6,979 nucleotides of DNA from an uncultured Oscillospiraceae bacterium (GTDB taxonomy: Bacteria; Bacillota; Clostridia; Oscillospirales; Oscillospiraceae): positions 1 to 6,979 of the forward strand of contig CAAELC010000164.1 of the NCBI GenBank assembly GCA_900756715.1, in the 5' to 3' direction. How positions within the stretch are numbered: the stretch's first letter is position 1; each line of letters starts with the position of its first letter. The position numbers and the translations under genes were made by a program. This document shows, in pieces, positions 1 to 5,895 of this stretch. Under the pieces are notes generated by a model that was not told the DNA's origin, ran no database searches, and was given only the letters and a program-made list of their open reading frames with translations.

Positions 1-25
1 AAGTAATCAAGGAGGGTAAGGTAAA

Positions 26-826
26 ATGAAAATTCTTGTAACGGTAAAGCAGGTTCCCGATACCTCCGGCAAGGTGGCAGTGAACCCGGATGGTACGCTG
101 GATCGTGCATCCATGCAGACCATCATCAACCCTGATGATATGAACGCCGTGGAGGCCGCTCTGGCTCTGAAGGACGAGCTGGGCTGCAAGGTCATCACCT
201 TCACCATGGGCCCCCCTCCTGCCGAGGGTATGCTGCGTGAGCTGATGGCTATGGGCGTGGACGAGGGTGTGCTGATCACCGCCCGTGAGTTCGGCGGCTC
301 CGATACCTACGCCACCTCCCAGATCATCGCCGCCGCGATCGACACCTACGGTGTGGATGCAGACGACATCATTCTGGCTGGCCGTCAGGCCATCGACGGT
401 GATACCGCTCAGGTTGGCCCCCAGATCGCCGAGAAGCTGCACCTGCCTCAGGTGACCTATGCCGGCGAAATCAAGAAGGACGGCAATACCCTGACCGTCA
501 AGCGTATGCTGGAAGACGGCTATATGCTGGTGAAGGTGCAGACTCCCTGCATGATTACCTGCATCAAGGAGCTGAATGAGCCCCGGTATATGTCCGTGCT
601 GGGTGTCGAGGAGTGCTACTCCAAGCCTCTGGTCACCATGACCTATGAGACTTTGAAGGATCACCCCCTGATTGATGCCAGTACCATCGGTCTGAAGGGC
701 TCTCCCACCAATATTCTTACCTCTTTCACGCCTCCTCAGAAGGGCGCCGGCATGATGCTGGAGGGCTCCGGTAAGGAAACCTGCGACAAGCTGGCTGGTA
801 TTCTGGCTGGCAAGCACATCATCTAA
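26..826 (+). CDS. etfB: Electron transfer flavoprotein beta subunit (EtfB)
   Basis: This 266-residue protein is the small subunit of the cytoplasmic EtfAB heterodimer, which passes electrons between NADH, acyl-CoA dehydrogenases and ferredoxin-linked partners. Seen: an MKILVTVKQVPDT start, the INPDDMNAVEAAL segment (34-46), TMGPPPAEGMLRELMAMG (60-77) and the family signature GRQAIDGDTAQVGPQ (119-133), with NEPRYMS at 184-190. The length is normal for EtfB. The ATG at 26 has AAGGAGGG at 9-16, spacing 9. The bases before it (AAG TAA at 1-6) could be the end of an upstream gene; in butyrate producers this is usually butyryl-CoA dehydrogenase (bcd), but nothing of it is visible. etfA follows 18 bases after the stop, so the two are co-transcribed. 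In clostridia this pair commonly bifurcates electrons with Bcd. That role is inferred from the family, because no bifurcation-specific residue was tested here. Confidence 0.96.
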   Translation: MKILVTVKQVPDTSGKVAVNPDGTLDRASMQTIINPDDMNAVEAALALKDELGCKVITFTMGPPPAEGMLRELMAMGVDEGVLITAREFGGSDTYATSQIIAAAIDTYGVDADDIILAGRQAIDGDTAQVGPQIAEKLHLPQVTYAGEIKKDGNTLTVKRMLEDGYMLVKVQTPCMITCIKELNEPRYMSVLGVEECYSKPLVTMTYETLKDHPLIDASTIGLKGSPTNILTSFTPPQKGAGMMLEGSGKETCDKLAGILAGKHII

Positions 827-844
827 GAGAAAGGAGATACGAAT

Positions 845-1978
845 ATGGCTTTCAATAGTGCTGATATTGCTGCTTTCAAAAATGTATGGGTATTCTGCGA
901 GCAGCGCCAGGGCAAGATGATGCCCACCACCTTTGAACTGATCTCCGAGGGACGGAAGCTGGCGGACGAGCTGGGCGTTGAGCTGTGCGGCATTCTGCTG
1001 GGCGACAATGTGGACGGTATCGCCAAGGAGCTGGGCGGCTACGGCGCCGACAAGGTGTATGTGTACAACAGCCCGCTGCTGAAGGACTTCACCACCGATG
1101 CCTATACCAAGGTCATCGCTAACGCCGTGGAGGACATCAAGCCCGAGATTCTGCTGTTCGGTGCATCCAACATCGGCCGCGATCTGGCTCCCCGGTGCGC
1201 TGCCCGCCTGCACACCGGTCTGTGCGCAGACTGCACCCACCTGGACATCGACATGCCCATCTACAAGAACTTCCTGAAGGAAGCCTCCACTCTGCCCGCC
1301 GAGCGTATTGAGAAGCTGGGCACCGTGAAGATCAATGGTCAGGATCACGATGTGTCCCGCGACATCAAGATGACCCGTCCTGCATTCGGCGGCCACCTGA
1401 TGGCTTCCATCTTCTGCCCCCGTTTCCGCCCGGCTATGGCCACCGTTCGTCCCGGCGTAATGAAGAAGCGCCCCTATGACGCTGCCAAGGCTGAGTCCGT
1501 GGAGATTCTGCACCCCGCATTCGAGCTGGCCGCTTCCGACATCAAGACCGAGGTTCTTGATACCGTGAAGGCTGCCAAGAAGCTGGTTGACCTGATTGGC
1601 GCCGATTTCATCGTGTCCGTGGGCCGCGGCATCAGCAAGGATGTGGAAGGCGGCATCAAGCTGGCTGAGGAGCTGGCCGAGGTTCTGGGCGGCGTTGTGG
1701 GTTCCTCCCGCGCCTGCGTGGATGCCGGCTGGATCTCTGCCGACCATCAGGTTGGCCAGACCGGTAAGACCGTTCACCCCAAGGTTTATGTTGCTCTGGG
1801 TATTTCCGGCGCCATCCAGCACAAGGCTGGTATGCAGGATTCCGAGTGCATCATCGCTGTGAACAAGAATGAGACCGCTCCCATCTTTGAGGTGGCTGAC
1901 TATGGTATCGTGGGCGACCTGTTCAAGGTCGTGCCCGAGCTCATCGAGTCCATCAAGGCCCAGAAGGCTGCTCAGTAA
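845..1978 (+). CDS. etfA: Electron transfer flavoprotein alpha subunit (EtfA)
   Basis: This 377-residue protein is the FAD-binding large subunit of EtfAB. The N-terminal domain (about 10-210) has the adenine-nucleotide hydrolase-like fold, with LLFGASNIGRDLAPRCAARLHTG at 103-125 and KMTRPAFGGHLMASI...ATVRPGVM at 175-206. The C-terminal FAD domain (about 245-370) carries the expected chain of motifs: SVGRGI (258-263), GSSRACVDAGW (286-296), QVGQTGKTVHPKVY (302-315), GISGAIQHKAGM (319-330), IIAVNKN (336-342), API (346-348) and ADYGIVGDLF (351-360). The ATG at 845 follows AAGGAGAT (831-838) with spacing 6. It is somewhat longer than the roughly 320-residue minimal EtfA because of a loop around 138-175, which is common in clostridial members. 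The gene is followed directly by a strong terminator, so the operon ends here. Confidence 0.97.
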   Translation: MAFNSADIAAFKNVWVFCEQRQGKMMPTTFELISEGRKLADELGVELCGILLGDNVDGIAKELGGYGADKVYVYNSPLLKDFTTDAYTKVIANAVEDIKPEILLFGASNIGRDLAPRCAARLHTGLCADCTHLDIDMPIYKNFLKEASTLPAERIEKLGTVKINGQDHDVSRDIKMTRPAFGGHLMASIFCPRFRPAMATVRPGVMKKRPYDAAKAESVEILHPAFELAASDIKTEVLDTVKAAKKLVDLIGADFIVSVGRGISKDVEGGIKLAEELAEVLGGVVGSSRACVDAGWISADHQVGQTGKTVHPKVYVALGISGAIQHKAGMQDSECIIAVNKNETAPIFEVADYGIVGDLFKVVPELIESIKAQKAAQ

Positions 1979-1993
1979 TTCTCTATTACCGAT

Positions 1994-2030
1994 AAAAAAG
2001 GCTGTCCCGAATTTCGGGGCAGCCTTTTTA
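1994..2030 (+). terminator. Rho-independent terminator of etfBA
   Basis: A 16-bp stem (1995-2010 with 2014-2029, one G-U pair, loop ATT) ends in five T residues, 16 bases after the etfA stop. The left arm starts with an A run, so the hairpin also ends in U residues when read leftward and could act as a second barrier to transcription from the dinB operon. Confidence 0.93.
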
Positions 2031-2079
2031 AAGCAAAACGGCAGCTTTTCCCCACCGACCAGTGTGTGCAGAATGAAAT

Positions 2080-2114
2080 CAGCCCGCATCCCCTTCCTTC
2101 GGGGATACGGGCTG
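2080..2114 (-). terminator. Terminator of the dinB/MBL-hydrolase operon
   Basis: The hairpin has arms 2080-2093 and 2101-2114 and a 7-base loop. Read leftward, all 14 positions pair, including one U-G; read rightward the same position is a C-A mismatch, so the stem is better on the minus strand. It lies 21 bases past the stop of the leftward MBL-fold gene and is followed by the weakly U-rich GATTTCATTC. With the etfA hairpin it forms a double barrier between the two convergent operons. Confidence 0.75.
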
Positions 2115-2134
2115 CAACTATTTGTAGAAGCGAT

Positions 2135-2947
2135 TCATTTTTCGAGGGAAATAATGTCCAGATCATCCGGAACAAAAATGGGGCCGGAATAATAGGCGGC
2201 AGCCTCTGATGCGTAGCGAACCTTGCGTGTGGCAAGGTTTTTGTCCTCTGTGTGATATAGGACCAGATGTTTGACCTGTAGCTTTTGAGCAACCTGAGCG
2301 GCATCTCGAACGGTGCTGTGATTTTTCTCGTATGGATGGAAACGCTCGCGATCACCATATAGACAGAAAGCCTCAGTCAGCAGCCAATCGCTGCTCTGAG
2401 CCATAGGGAAGACCGGCTCGCGGCACGGTTCATCCCCCATGCAGGTCAGGCTTTGCCCATCGGGCAGCAGCGCGCGAAAGCCGTACTGCTTTGCTTTAGT
2501 GGAAAGGATGTCAAAAACGCTCAGATGCATTCCAATCGCCTCAAGCTGATCGCCGGGTTGGATTTCCGCAAAGTGAATCCGCTGGCCAATATAGCGGCGA
2601 ATGCTTTCCGGCAGCAGATCGCGGCAAAGCGGCTCAAGAAGCCGACACAGCAGGTCATGACACCAGATGGTAAAATCTCCCTCATAGATGCCCTTCTGCA
2701 TGGAGGCTGCCACAGCGCGGGCAACCCACACAACGCCCAACGCGTGATCCGTATGTGCGTGGGTAACAAACAGATGGTGCATTCGTTCGATGGGCAGCTT
2801 TGCGTCTTCAAGCTGGCGCAGAATGCCATTTCCACCGCCTGCATCTATCAGCAGATAGTTCCCTTCCTGTTCCTGCTGCAGGGCGAAGCAGGTATTGTAG
2901 CAGCGGGTGGCCATAGCGTAGCCGGTGCCCAAAATTACAAGTCTCAT
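2135..2947 (-). CDS. MBL-fold metallo-hydrolase, RNase Z-like
   Basis: This 270-residue cytoplasmic protein of the metallo-beta-lactamase superfamily resembles RNase Z. Seen: a core N-terminus MRLVILGTGYA, LLIDAGGG (32-39), the metal motif THAHTDH (62-68: H63, H65, D67, H68), GDEP (171-174, candidate bridging Asp 172) and NHST...DAAQVAQKL..KHLVLYHTEDK (209-236), where H232 matches the last RNase Z metal ligand. The family relation is clear, but tRNA 3' processing is doubtful: the RNase Z LTHFSxRY ending is replaced by LYHTEDK, and the region where another zinc-binding His is expected (FDILSTKAKQYGF, 145-157) has none. The substrate is unknown. The ATG at 2947 overlaps the dinB stop as ATGA and has GGAGG at 2955-2959 (spacing 7), so it is co-transcribed and probably translationally coupled to dinB. 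A terminator follows. Confidence 0.9.
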   Translation of the reverse strand: MRLVILGTGYAMATRCYNTCFALQQEQEGNYLLIDAGGGNGILRQLEDAKLPIERMHHLFVTHAHTDHALGVVWVARAVAASMQKGIYEGDFTIWCHDLLCRLLEPLCRDLLPESIRRYIGQRIHFAEIQPGDQLEAIGMHLSVFDILSTKAKQYGFRALLPDGQSLTCMGDEPCREPVFPMAQSSDWLLTEAFCLYGDRERFHPYEKNHSTVRDAAQVAQKLQVKHLVLYHTEDKNLATRKVRYASEAAAYYSGPIFVPDDLDIISLEK

Positions 2948-4164
2948 GAGTCATCCTCCAGTTTTTGATGGCCGTCCGCATTGGTTGCTTTGCCGAATGC
3001 AATGGCCGACTTTCCATATTTTCCGCGAATGGCGCTCATGGCGCTTTCCAGCTTTTCACGTTTCTCGTTCTTTTCCGGTGGCGTGCCCAGCAGATCCATC
3101 TGCTGCCAGCTGGCGGTGCTATCGGTCAGATACAACGCTGTCACGGTAATCATCCGAATGGGGGATGGGGGTTTCCAGAGATGACCGGTAAGCGTTAGCG
3201 CGGCCTGATATATATCCCGGATCAGGTGGGTGGGAGCGGGCAGCTGCATTTGCCGGGAGACGGTTTTAAACTGATTATTCTTAATGGCAACCGAAAGACC
3301 ACTGCAAAAAAGGCCCTGCTGCCGCAAACGCATGGCTACGCTGTCCGATAAAAGGGATAGCCCGGTGCGCACCGCGTCCCAAGAGGTCAGATCGTGCGTG
3401 AAGGTGGTGCCGTTGCCGACAGATTTTACCGGTTCGTGCTGGTGCTGGGGCCGGACAGGGCTGCAGTCCAGCCCGTTGGCGTATTCATAAAGCTGAAGTC
3501 CATTTTTTCCCAGCAGCGTTTCCAGCATCTCCGGCTTGCATCGCGCCAGATCACCGATGGTCTGCACCCCATAGCCGGCGAGTACACGCTTGACGGACCT
3601 TCCTACAAACAGCAGCGCGTCCACCGGAAGCGGCCAGACGATGTCCTGCCACCCTTCAGGCGGAATCACGGTTGTAGCGTCCGGCTTTCTGTAGTCGCTG
3701 CCCAGCTTGGCAAAGACCTTGTTAAAGGATACGCCCACAGACAGCGTCAGCCCGGTGTCCTCACGCACCTGCCGACGGATGCGGTCTGCAATAGCCTTCG
3801 GATCGCCGCCAAACAGATTCATGCTGCCGGTAATATCCAACCAGCTTTCGTCTATGCCGAATGGCTCCACCAGATCGGTGTAGTGGCCGTAGATTTCGTT
3901 GACCTTGCGGGAATAGTAGGTGTATCTTTCTCGATGGGGCGGCAGCAGCACCAGACCGGGACATTTTTTCCGGGCCTGCCAGATGGTTTCGGCAGTGACC
4001 ACGCCATAGCGCTTGGCGGCCTCATTTTTTGCCAGAATAATTCCGTGACGGGATGCGGGGTCTCCGCAAACGGCGGTGGGGACCTGACGCAGTTCCGGAT
4101 GCTCCAGCAGTTCTACCGATGCAAAGAAACAGTTCAAATCACAGTGCAGTATGACGCGTTCCAT
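2944..4164 (-). CDS. dinB: DNA polymerase IV, Y-family translesion polymerase
   Basis: This 406-residue error-prone polymerase bypasses DNA lesions. Seen: palm motif ILHCDLNCFFASVE (5-18) with metal ligand D9 and Phe 14 at the steric-gate position; FGIDESWLDITGS (102-114) with catalytic D105 and E106; GVSFNKVFAKLGSDYRKPDATTVI (144-167); a helix-hairpin-helix-like segment FVGRSVKRVLAGYGVQTIGDL (186-206); and a little-finger domain from about 240. QMDLL (355-359) looks like the peptide that docks on the beta sliding clamp. The frame stays open upstream to 4350, but I chose the ATG at 4164: it gives the standard N-terminus, has AAGGGGGG 5 bases ahead, and the extension would cross the promoter and the ribU terminator. 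The gene overlaps the MBL-fold gene by 4 bases. Confidence 0.96.
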   Translation of the reverse strand: MERVILHCDLNCFFASVELLEHPELRQVPTAVCGDPASRHGIILAKNEAAKRYGVVTAETIWQARKKCPGLVLLPPHRERYTYYSRKVNEIYGHYTDLVEPFGIDESWLDITGSMNLFGGDPKAIADRIRRQVREDTGLTLSVGVSFNKVFAKLGSDYRKPDATTVIPPEGWQDIVWPLPVDALLFVGRSVKRVLAGYGVQTIGDLARCKPEMLETLLGKNGLQLYEYANGLDCSPVRPQHQHEPVKSVGNGTTFTHDLTSWDAVRTGLSLLSDSVAMRLRQQGLFCSGLSVAIKNNQFKTVSRQMQLPAPTHLIRDIYQAALTLTGHLWKPPSPIRMITVTALYLTDSTASWQQMDLLGTPPEKNEKREKLESAMSAIRGKYGKSAIAFGKATNADGHQKLEDDS

Positions 4165-4182
4165 ACAATCCCCCCCTTGCCC

Positions 4183-4194
4183 GATCTTTTGTTC
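4183..4194 (-). promoter_or_regulatory. Possible LexA/DinR-like box at dinB
   Basis: Leftward, GAACAAAAGATC matches 7 of the 8 fixed bases of the Gram-positive SOS box GAACNNNNGTTC. It sits over the expected transcription start, one base below the -10 box, where a repressor would block. DinB genes are often SOS-controlled. The match is imperfect in the right half, and such a short motif can occur by chance. Confidence 0.25.
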
Positions 4195-4195
4195 T

Positions 4196-4224
4196 ATTTT
4201 ATCATATGGGAGGATGCTGTGCAA
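4196..4224 (-). promoter_or_regulatory. Sigma-A promoter of the dinB operon
   Basis: Leftward, TTGCAC (4219-4224) and TAAAAT (4196-4201) are separated by exactly 17 bases, and a TG one base upstream of the -10 makes it an extended -10. The predicted start near 4189 gives a leader of about 25 bases before the dinB ATG. The -35 box lies directly beyond the ribU terminator. Confidence 0.78.
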
Positions 4225-4230
4225 GGGGAG

Positions 4231-4263
4231 AAAAGAGAACCCCCGCCCCTTTCGGGACGAGGG
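4231..4263 (-). terminator. Rho-independent terminator of ribU
   Basis: Leftward, CCCTCGTCCC pairs over 10 positions with GGGGCGGGGG (two G-U pairs) across a GAAA tetraloop, and is followed by TTCTCTTTT. It begins 15 bases after the ribU stop and separates ribU from the dinB promoter. Confidence 0.88.
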
Positions 4264-4277
4264 CAGAGTATGGTATC

Positions 4278-4916
4278 TCAGCGATGCAGCAGGGGAGAGA
4301 GGGGCTTGTAGATCAAAAAGCACAAAGCCACATTCAGAAGCCCCTTGCACAGTGTAAAGGGAAGGTTGAATACCATCAGGCAGTTCAGCAGTGCATTGCC
4401 CGTAGGAGCCTGCGCAATACCGCCGAGGAGCTGCTGGTACATGCCGATAATGGCCTCCAGCGGCAGATGGTACAGCACCACATAGGCGGGGTATACGAAG
4501 AAGTAGTTGATAGGCAGACTAAGCACGGCCATAGCAGCCGCACCGATAAAGGAGCCAATCAGTGCGGATTTGCGGCTCTTATGATGGCGGTAGATCAGAC
4601 CGGCAGTCACCACAAAAACAGAACCCAGAATGAAATTGCACAGTTCGCCTGCGCCGGCAGAAGAGCCGAAGGGGAGATGCAGCAGATTTTTTGCCAGCTG
4701 AATGGCTGCGCCGTATACCGGGCCCAGGGAGAAGGTGCCCAGCAGAGCGGGCAGGTCGGACAGATCCAGCTTCACAAAGGACGGAATCAGCATGGGGATA
4801 GAAAACTCGATAAACTGCAGAATAAAGGCCACAGCCGTAAGCATGGCGGCCACCGCCAGCTTGTGGGTCCGGGTTTTCTGGTGCGTGTGTACCTGGGCTT
4901 GTGCTTGGGTCATCAT
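4278..4916 (-). CDS. ribU: Riboflavin ECF transporter S component (RibU)
   Basis: This 212-residue integral membrane protein binds riboflavin and docks on the shared EcfA/EcfA'/EcfT energising module, which is not encoded here. Seen: a hydrophilic His/Gln-rich N-terminus (1-19), then about six hydrophobic segments near 20-44, 55-75, 92-110, 117-142, 145-168 and 178-205. RibU-typical motifs are KLDLSDLPALLGTFSLGP (49-66), KNLLH (76-80), GELCNFILG (90-98) and FNLPFTLCKGLLN (183-195). Two ATG codons are adjacent (4916 and 4913). I chose the first because AGAGGT precedes it at a workable distance of 9; the frame stays open to 4979, but that part overlaps the riboswitch terminator. Assignment is strengthened by the FMN riboswitch directly upstream: the end product of riboflavin uptake controls the importer. 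It is a single-gene unit with its own terminator. Confidence 0.95.
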   Translation of the reverse strand: MMTQAQAQVHTHQKTRTHKLAVAAMLTAVAFILQFIEFSIPMLIPSFVKLDLSDLPALLGTFSLGPVYGAAIQLAKNLLHLPFGSSAGAGELCNFILGSVFVVTAGLIYRHHKSRKSALIGSFIGAAAMAVLSLPINYFFVYPAYVVLYHLPLEAIIGMYQQLLGGIAQAPTGNALLNCLMVFNLPFTLCKGLLNVALCFLIYKPLSPLLHR

Positions 4917-4936
4917 GATTTTTGTACCTCTTTTAC

Positions 4937-4976
4937 ATAAAAGTAAAACACCCTGAAAGACTTGCCTTCCAAGGTG
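4937..4976 (-). terminator. FMN-controlled attenuator terminator in the ribU leader
   Basis: Leftward, CACCTTGGAAGG pairs over 12 positions with TCTTTCAGGGTG (several G-U pairs) across the loop CAAG (hairpin 4949-4976), followed directly by TTTTACTTTT. It lies between the riboswitch and the ribU ribosome binding site, so it stops transcription before the gene. The upper part of its 5' arm (4971-4976) is also needed for a competing antiterminator. Confidence 0.87.
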
Positions 4977-5025
4977 CACGCATCAAAAAGAGCAACACAA
5001 AATCATTGTATGCCGTACACGCCTT
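4971..5025 (-). promoter_or_regulatory. Antiterminator pairing of the ribU leader
   Basis: Leftward, AAGG-CG-TGTACG (5025-5014) can pair with CGTGCACCTT (4980-4971): 10 base pairs, one of them U-G, with a two-base bulge. The first strand contains the 3' half of the riboswitch closing stem P1 (GAAGGC, 5026-5021); the second contains the 5' arm of the terminator. The helix therefore cannot coexist with FMN-stabilised P1 or with the terminator. This is the expected layout for a switch that is off when FMN is bound. Confidence 0.72.
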
Positions 5026-5131
5026 CTCTCATCCAGACTATACTGTCGGTACCGGAATTGCACCGGTTCCTGCGGCAAAGCCGCTCGCAGACTATCACTG
5101 CCGGTGGGGAATTGCACCCCGCCCCGAAGAC
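5021..5131 (-). ncRNA. FMN riboswitch (RFN element)
   Basis: Leftward, the sequence carries the RFN landmarks in order: TCTTCGGGGCGGGGTG, CAATTCCCCACCGGCAGT, AGTCTGCGAGCGG, CCGGTGCAATTCCGGTACC, GACAGT and AGTCTGGATGAGAGAAGG. The closing stem P1 pairs GTCTTC (5131-5126) with GAAGGC (5026-5021). The aptamer binds flavin mononucleotide. At both GTGAAATTCC consensus sites this copy has GTGCAATTCC, a change present in both halves. It begins about 20 bases after the predicted start of transcription and acts on ribU through the attenuator just downstream. Confidence 0.97.
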
Positions 5132-5157
5132 AAATATTCGGTTGTTTTCCGTAAGGT

Positions 5158-5186
5158 AGTATATACCATAAAAACAGAAAAAGCAA
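5158..5186 (-). promoter_or_regulatory. Promoter of the FMN riboswitch-ribU transcript
   Basis: Leftward, TTGCTT (5181-5186) and TATACT (5158-5163) are 17 bases apart. The predicted start lies near 5151, just ahead of the aptamer. The AT palindrome at 5191-5212 lies immediately upstream of the -35 box, where an UP element would act. Confidence 0.8.
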
Positions 5187-5190
5187 GAGA

Positions 5191-5212
5191 AAATTTTAAA
5201 ATTTTAAAATTT
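5191..5212. promoter_or_regulatory. AT-only palindrome between divergent promoters
   Basis: A perfect 22-bp palindrome is built only from alternating A and T runs (3, then 4s, then 3). It lies 4 bases from the ribU -35 box on one side and 7 bases from the -35 box of the SLOG gene on the other. It could serve as a shared UP element or an intrinsically bent segment; a protein site is also possible. Function is inferred from position only. Confidence 0.45.
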
Positions 5213-5219
5213 CTTTTTC

Positions 5220-5248
5220 TTTACAAAATAGAAAAAGTGTTCTATACT
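5220..5248 (+). promoter_or_regulatory. Promoter of the SLOG/DUF1273 gene
   Basis: TTTACA (5220-5225) and TATACT (5243-5248) are 17 bases apart. The predicted start near 5255 gives a short leader that contains the purine-rich ribosome binding site of the gene at 5282. Confidence 0.8.
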
Positions 5249-5281
5249 GAACGGGAAAGCGAAGCAGAGGGAGGGAGATAT

Positions 5282-5803
5282 ATGCGCGCTAAGGCCGTCA
5301 GCTGTTGCTTTACCGGCCACCGTCCGGAAAAACTGCCATGGGGCACAGATGAATCCGATCCGCGCTGTGGAGCGCTGAGACGGCGGCTGTGGGACGCCGT
5401 AGAGGCGGCCTACGAGCAGGGCTACCGTCATTTCATCTGCGGAATGGCCAGGGGATGTGATACATGGTTTTGCGAGGAGGTGCTGGCGCTTCGCGCAGCG
5501 CATCCCGAGGTGTCTGTTGAGGCGGCCATTCCGTGTCCCAGCCAATCGAATGGCTGGTCGGCCGCAGACCGGCTCAGGTATCAAAAGCTTGTAAAGCTCT
5601 GTGACTATGAAACGGTGGTGCAGCAGGCATATTCTCCGGGATGTATGCAGCGGCGAAACCGCTATATGGTGGATCACGCAGATCTGCTGATTGCCGTGCA
5701 TGATGGGCTGCCCGGGGGCACCATGCGCACCATCGAGTACGCTTTGCGCCGGGGGATCAACATTGTGGATTTGCCGCCGGTGCTGCCGGAACAAAGTGTA
5801 TAG
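5282..5803 (+). CDS. SLOG-family protein, DUF1273/YpsA-like
   Basis: This 173-residue, probably cytoplasmic protein belongs to the YpsA/DUF1273 branch of the SLOG superfamily, Rossmann-like folds thought to bind nucleotide-type ligands. Seen: CCFTGHRPEKLPWG (8-21), FICGMARGCD (51-60), AIPCPSQSNGW (82-92), MQRRNRYMVDHADLLIAVHDG (122-142) and the glycine-rich GGTMRTIEYA (145-154). The length is close to Bacillus YpsA (about 180). The frame is open leftward to 4922, but that part runs through the riboswitch and both promoters, so I chose the ATG at 5282, preceded by AGGGAGGGAG. YpsA is linked in Bacillus to cell division and lies next to gpsB; here a DivIVA-like gene is the convergent neighbour. 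The biochemical activity is not known. Confidence 0.9.
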   Translation: MRAKAVSCCFTGHRPEKLPWGTDESDPRCGALRRRLWDAVEAAYEQGYRHFICGMARGCDTWFCEEVLALRAAHPEVSVEAAIPCPSQSNGWSAADRLRYQKLVKLCDYETVVQQAYSPGCMQRRNRYMVDHADLLIAVHDGLPGGTMRTIEYALRRGINIVDLPPVLPEQSV

Positions 5804-5835
5804 CTGATTGCTGTTACATGTGTTGAGACTCAGGG

Positions 5836-5885
5836 AAAACGCGGGAAAGATCGCCGGCAAACAGACCGGCAATCTTTCCCGCGTT
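5836..5885. terminator. Bidirectional terminator between SLOG and DivIVA-like genes
   Basis: The stem pairs 5838-5851 with 5872-5885 (14 bp) and 5853-5857 with 5866-5870 (5 bp). The position between them is C-A rightward but G-U leftward, so the minus-strand RNA forms an unbroken stem of about 20 bp and continues as GTTTTCCC. It therefore fits best as the terminator of the leftward DivIVA-like gene, and should also stop rightward transcription from the SLOG gene. Confidence 0.85.
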
Positions 5886-5895
5886 CAGACTGCTG

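Noticed and set aside
2453..2968. Rightward open frame of 171 codons opposite the MBL-fold gene
   Set aside because: The opposite strand carries the complete metal-binding motifs, and this frame matches nothing recognisable.
3394..4311. Rightward open frame of 305 codons opposite dinB
   Set aside because: It is fully antisense to a well-conserved polymerase, has no recognisable domain, and runs through the dinB promoter; it is a shadow of dinB codon use.
4165..4350. N-terminal extension of DinB
   Set aside because: It would include the ribU terminator and the dinB promoter, and DinB proteins start directly at the palm motif, as from 4164.
4206..4940. Rightward open frame of 244 codons opposite ribU
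   Set aside because: It is antisense to ribU, low in complexity (Gln/His/Gly-rich) and crosses the ribU terminator; ribU has clear family motifs, a riboswitch and a ribosome binding site.
4922..5281. N-terminal extension of the SLOG protein through the riboswitch region
   Set aside because: The frame is open by chance; the conserved protein begins at 5282 with a strong ribosome binding site, downstream of a good promoter at 5220-5248.
5204..5872. Leftward open frame of 222 codons opposite the SLOG gene
   Set aside because: The rightward SLOG frame has strong conserved motifs, a promoter and a ribosome binding site; the leftward frame runs through the terminator and ends in the AT-rich promoter region.
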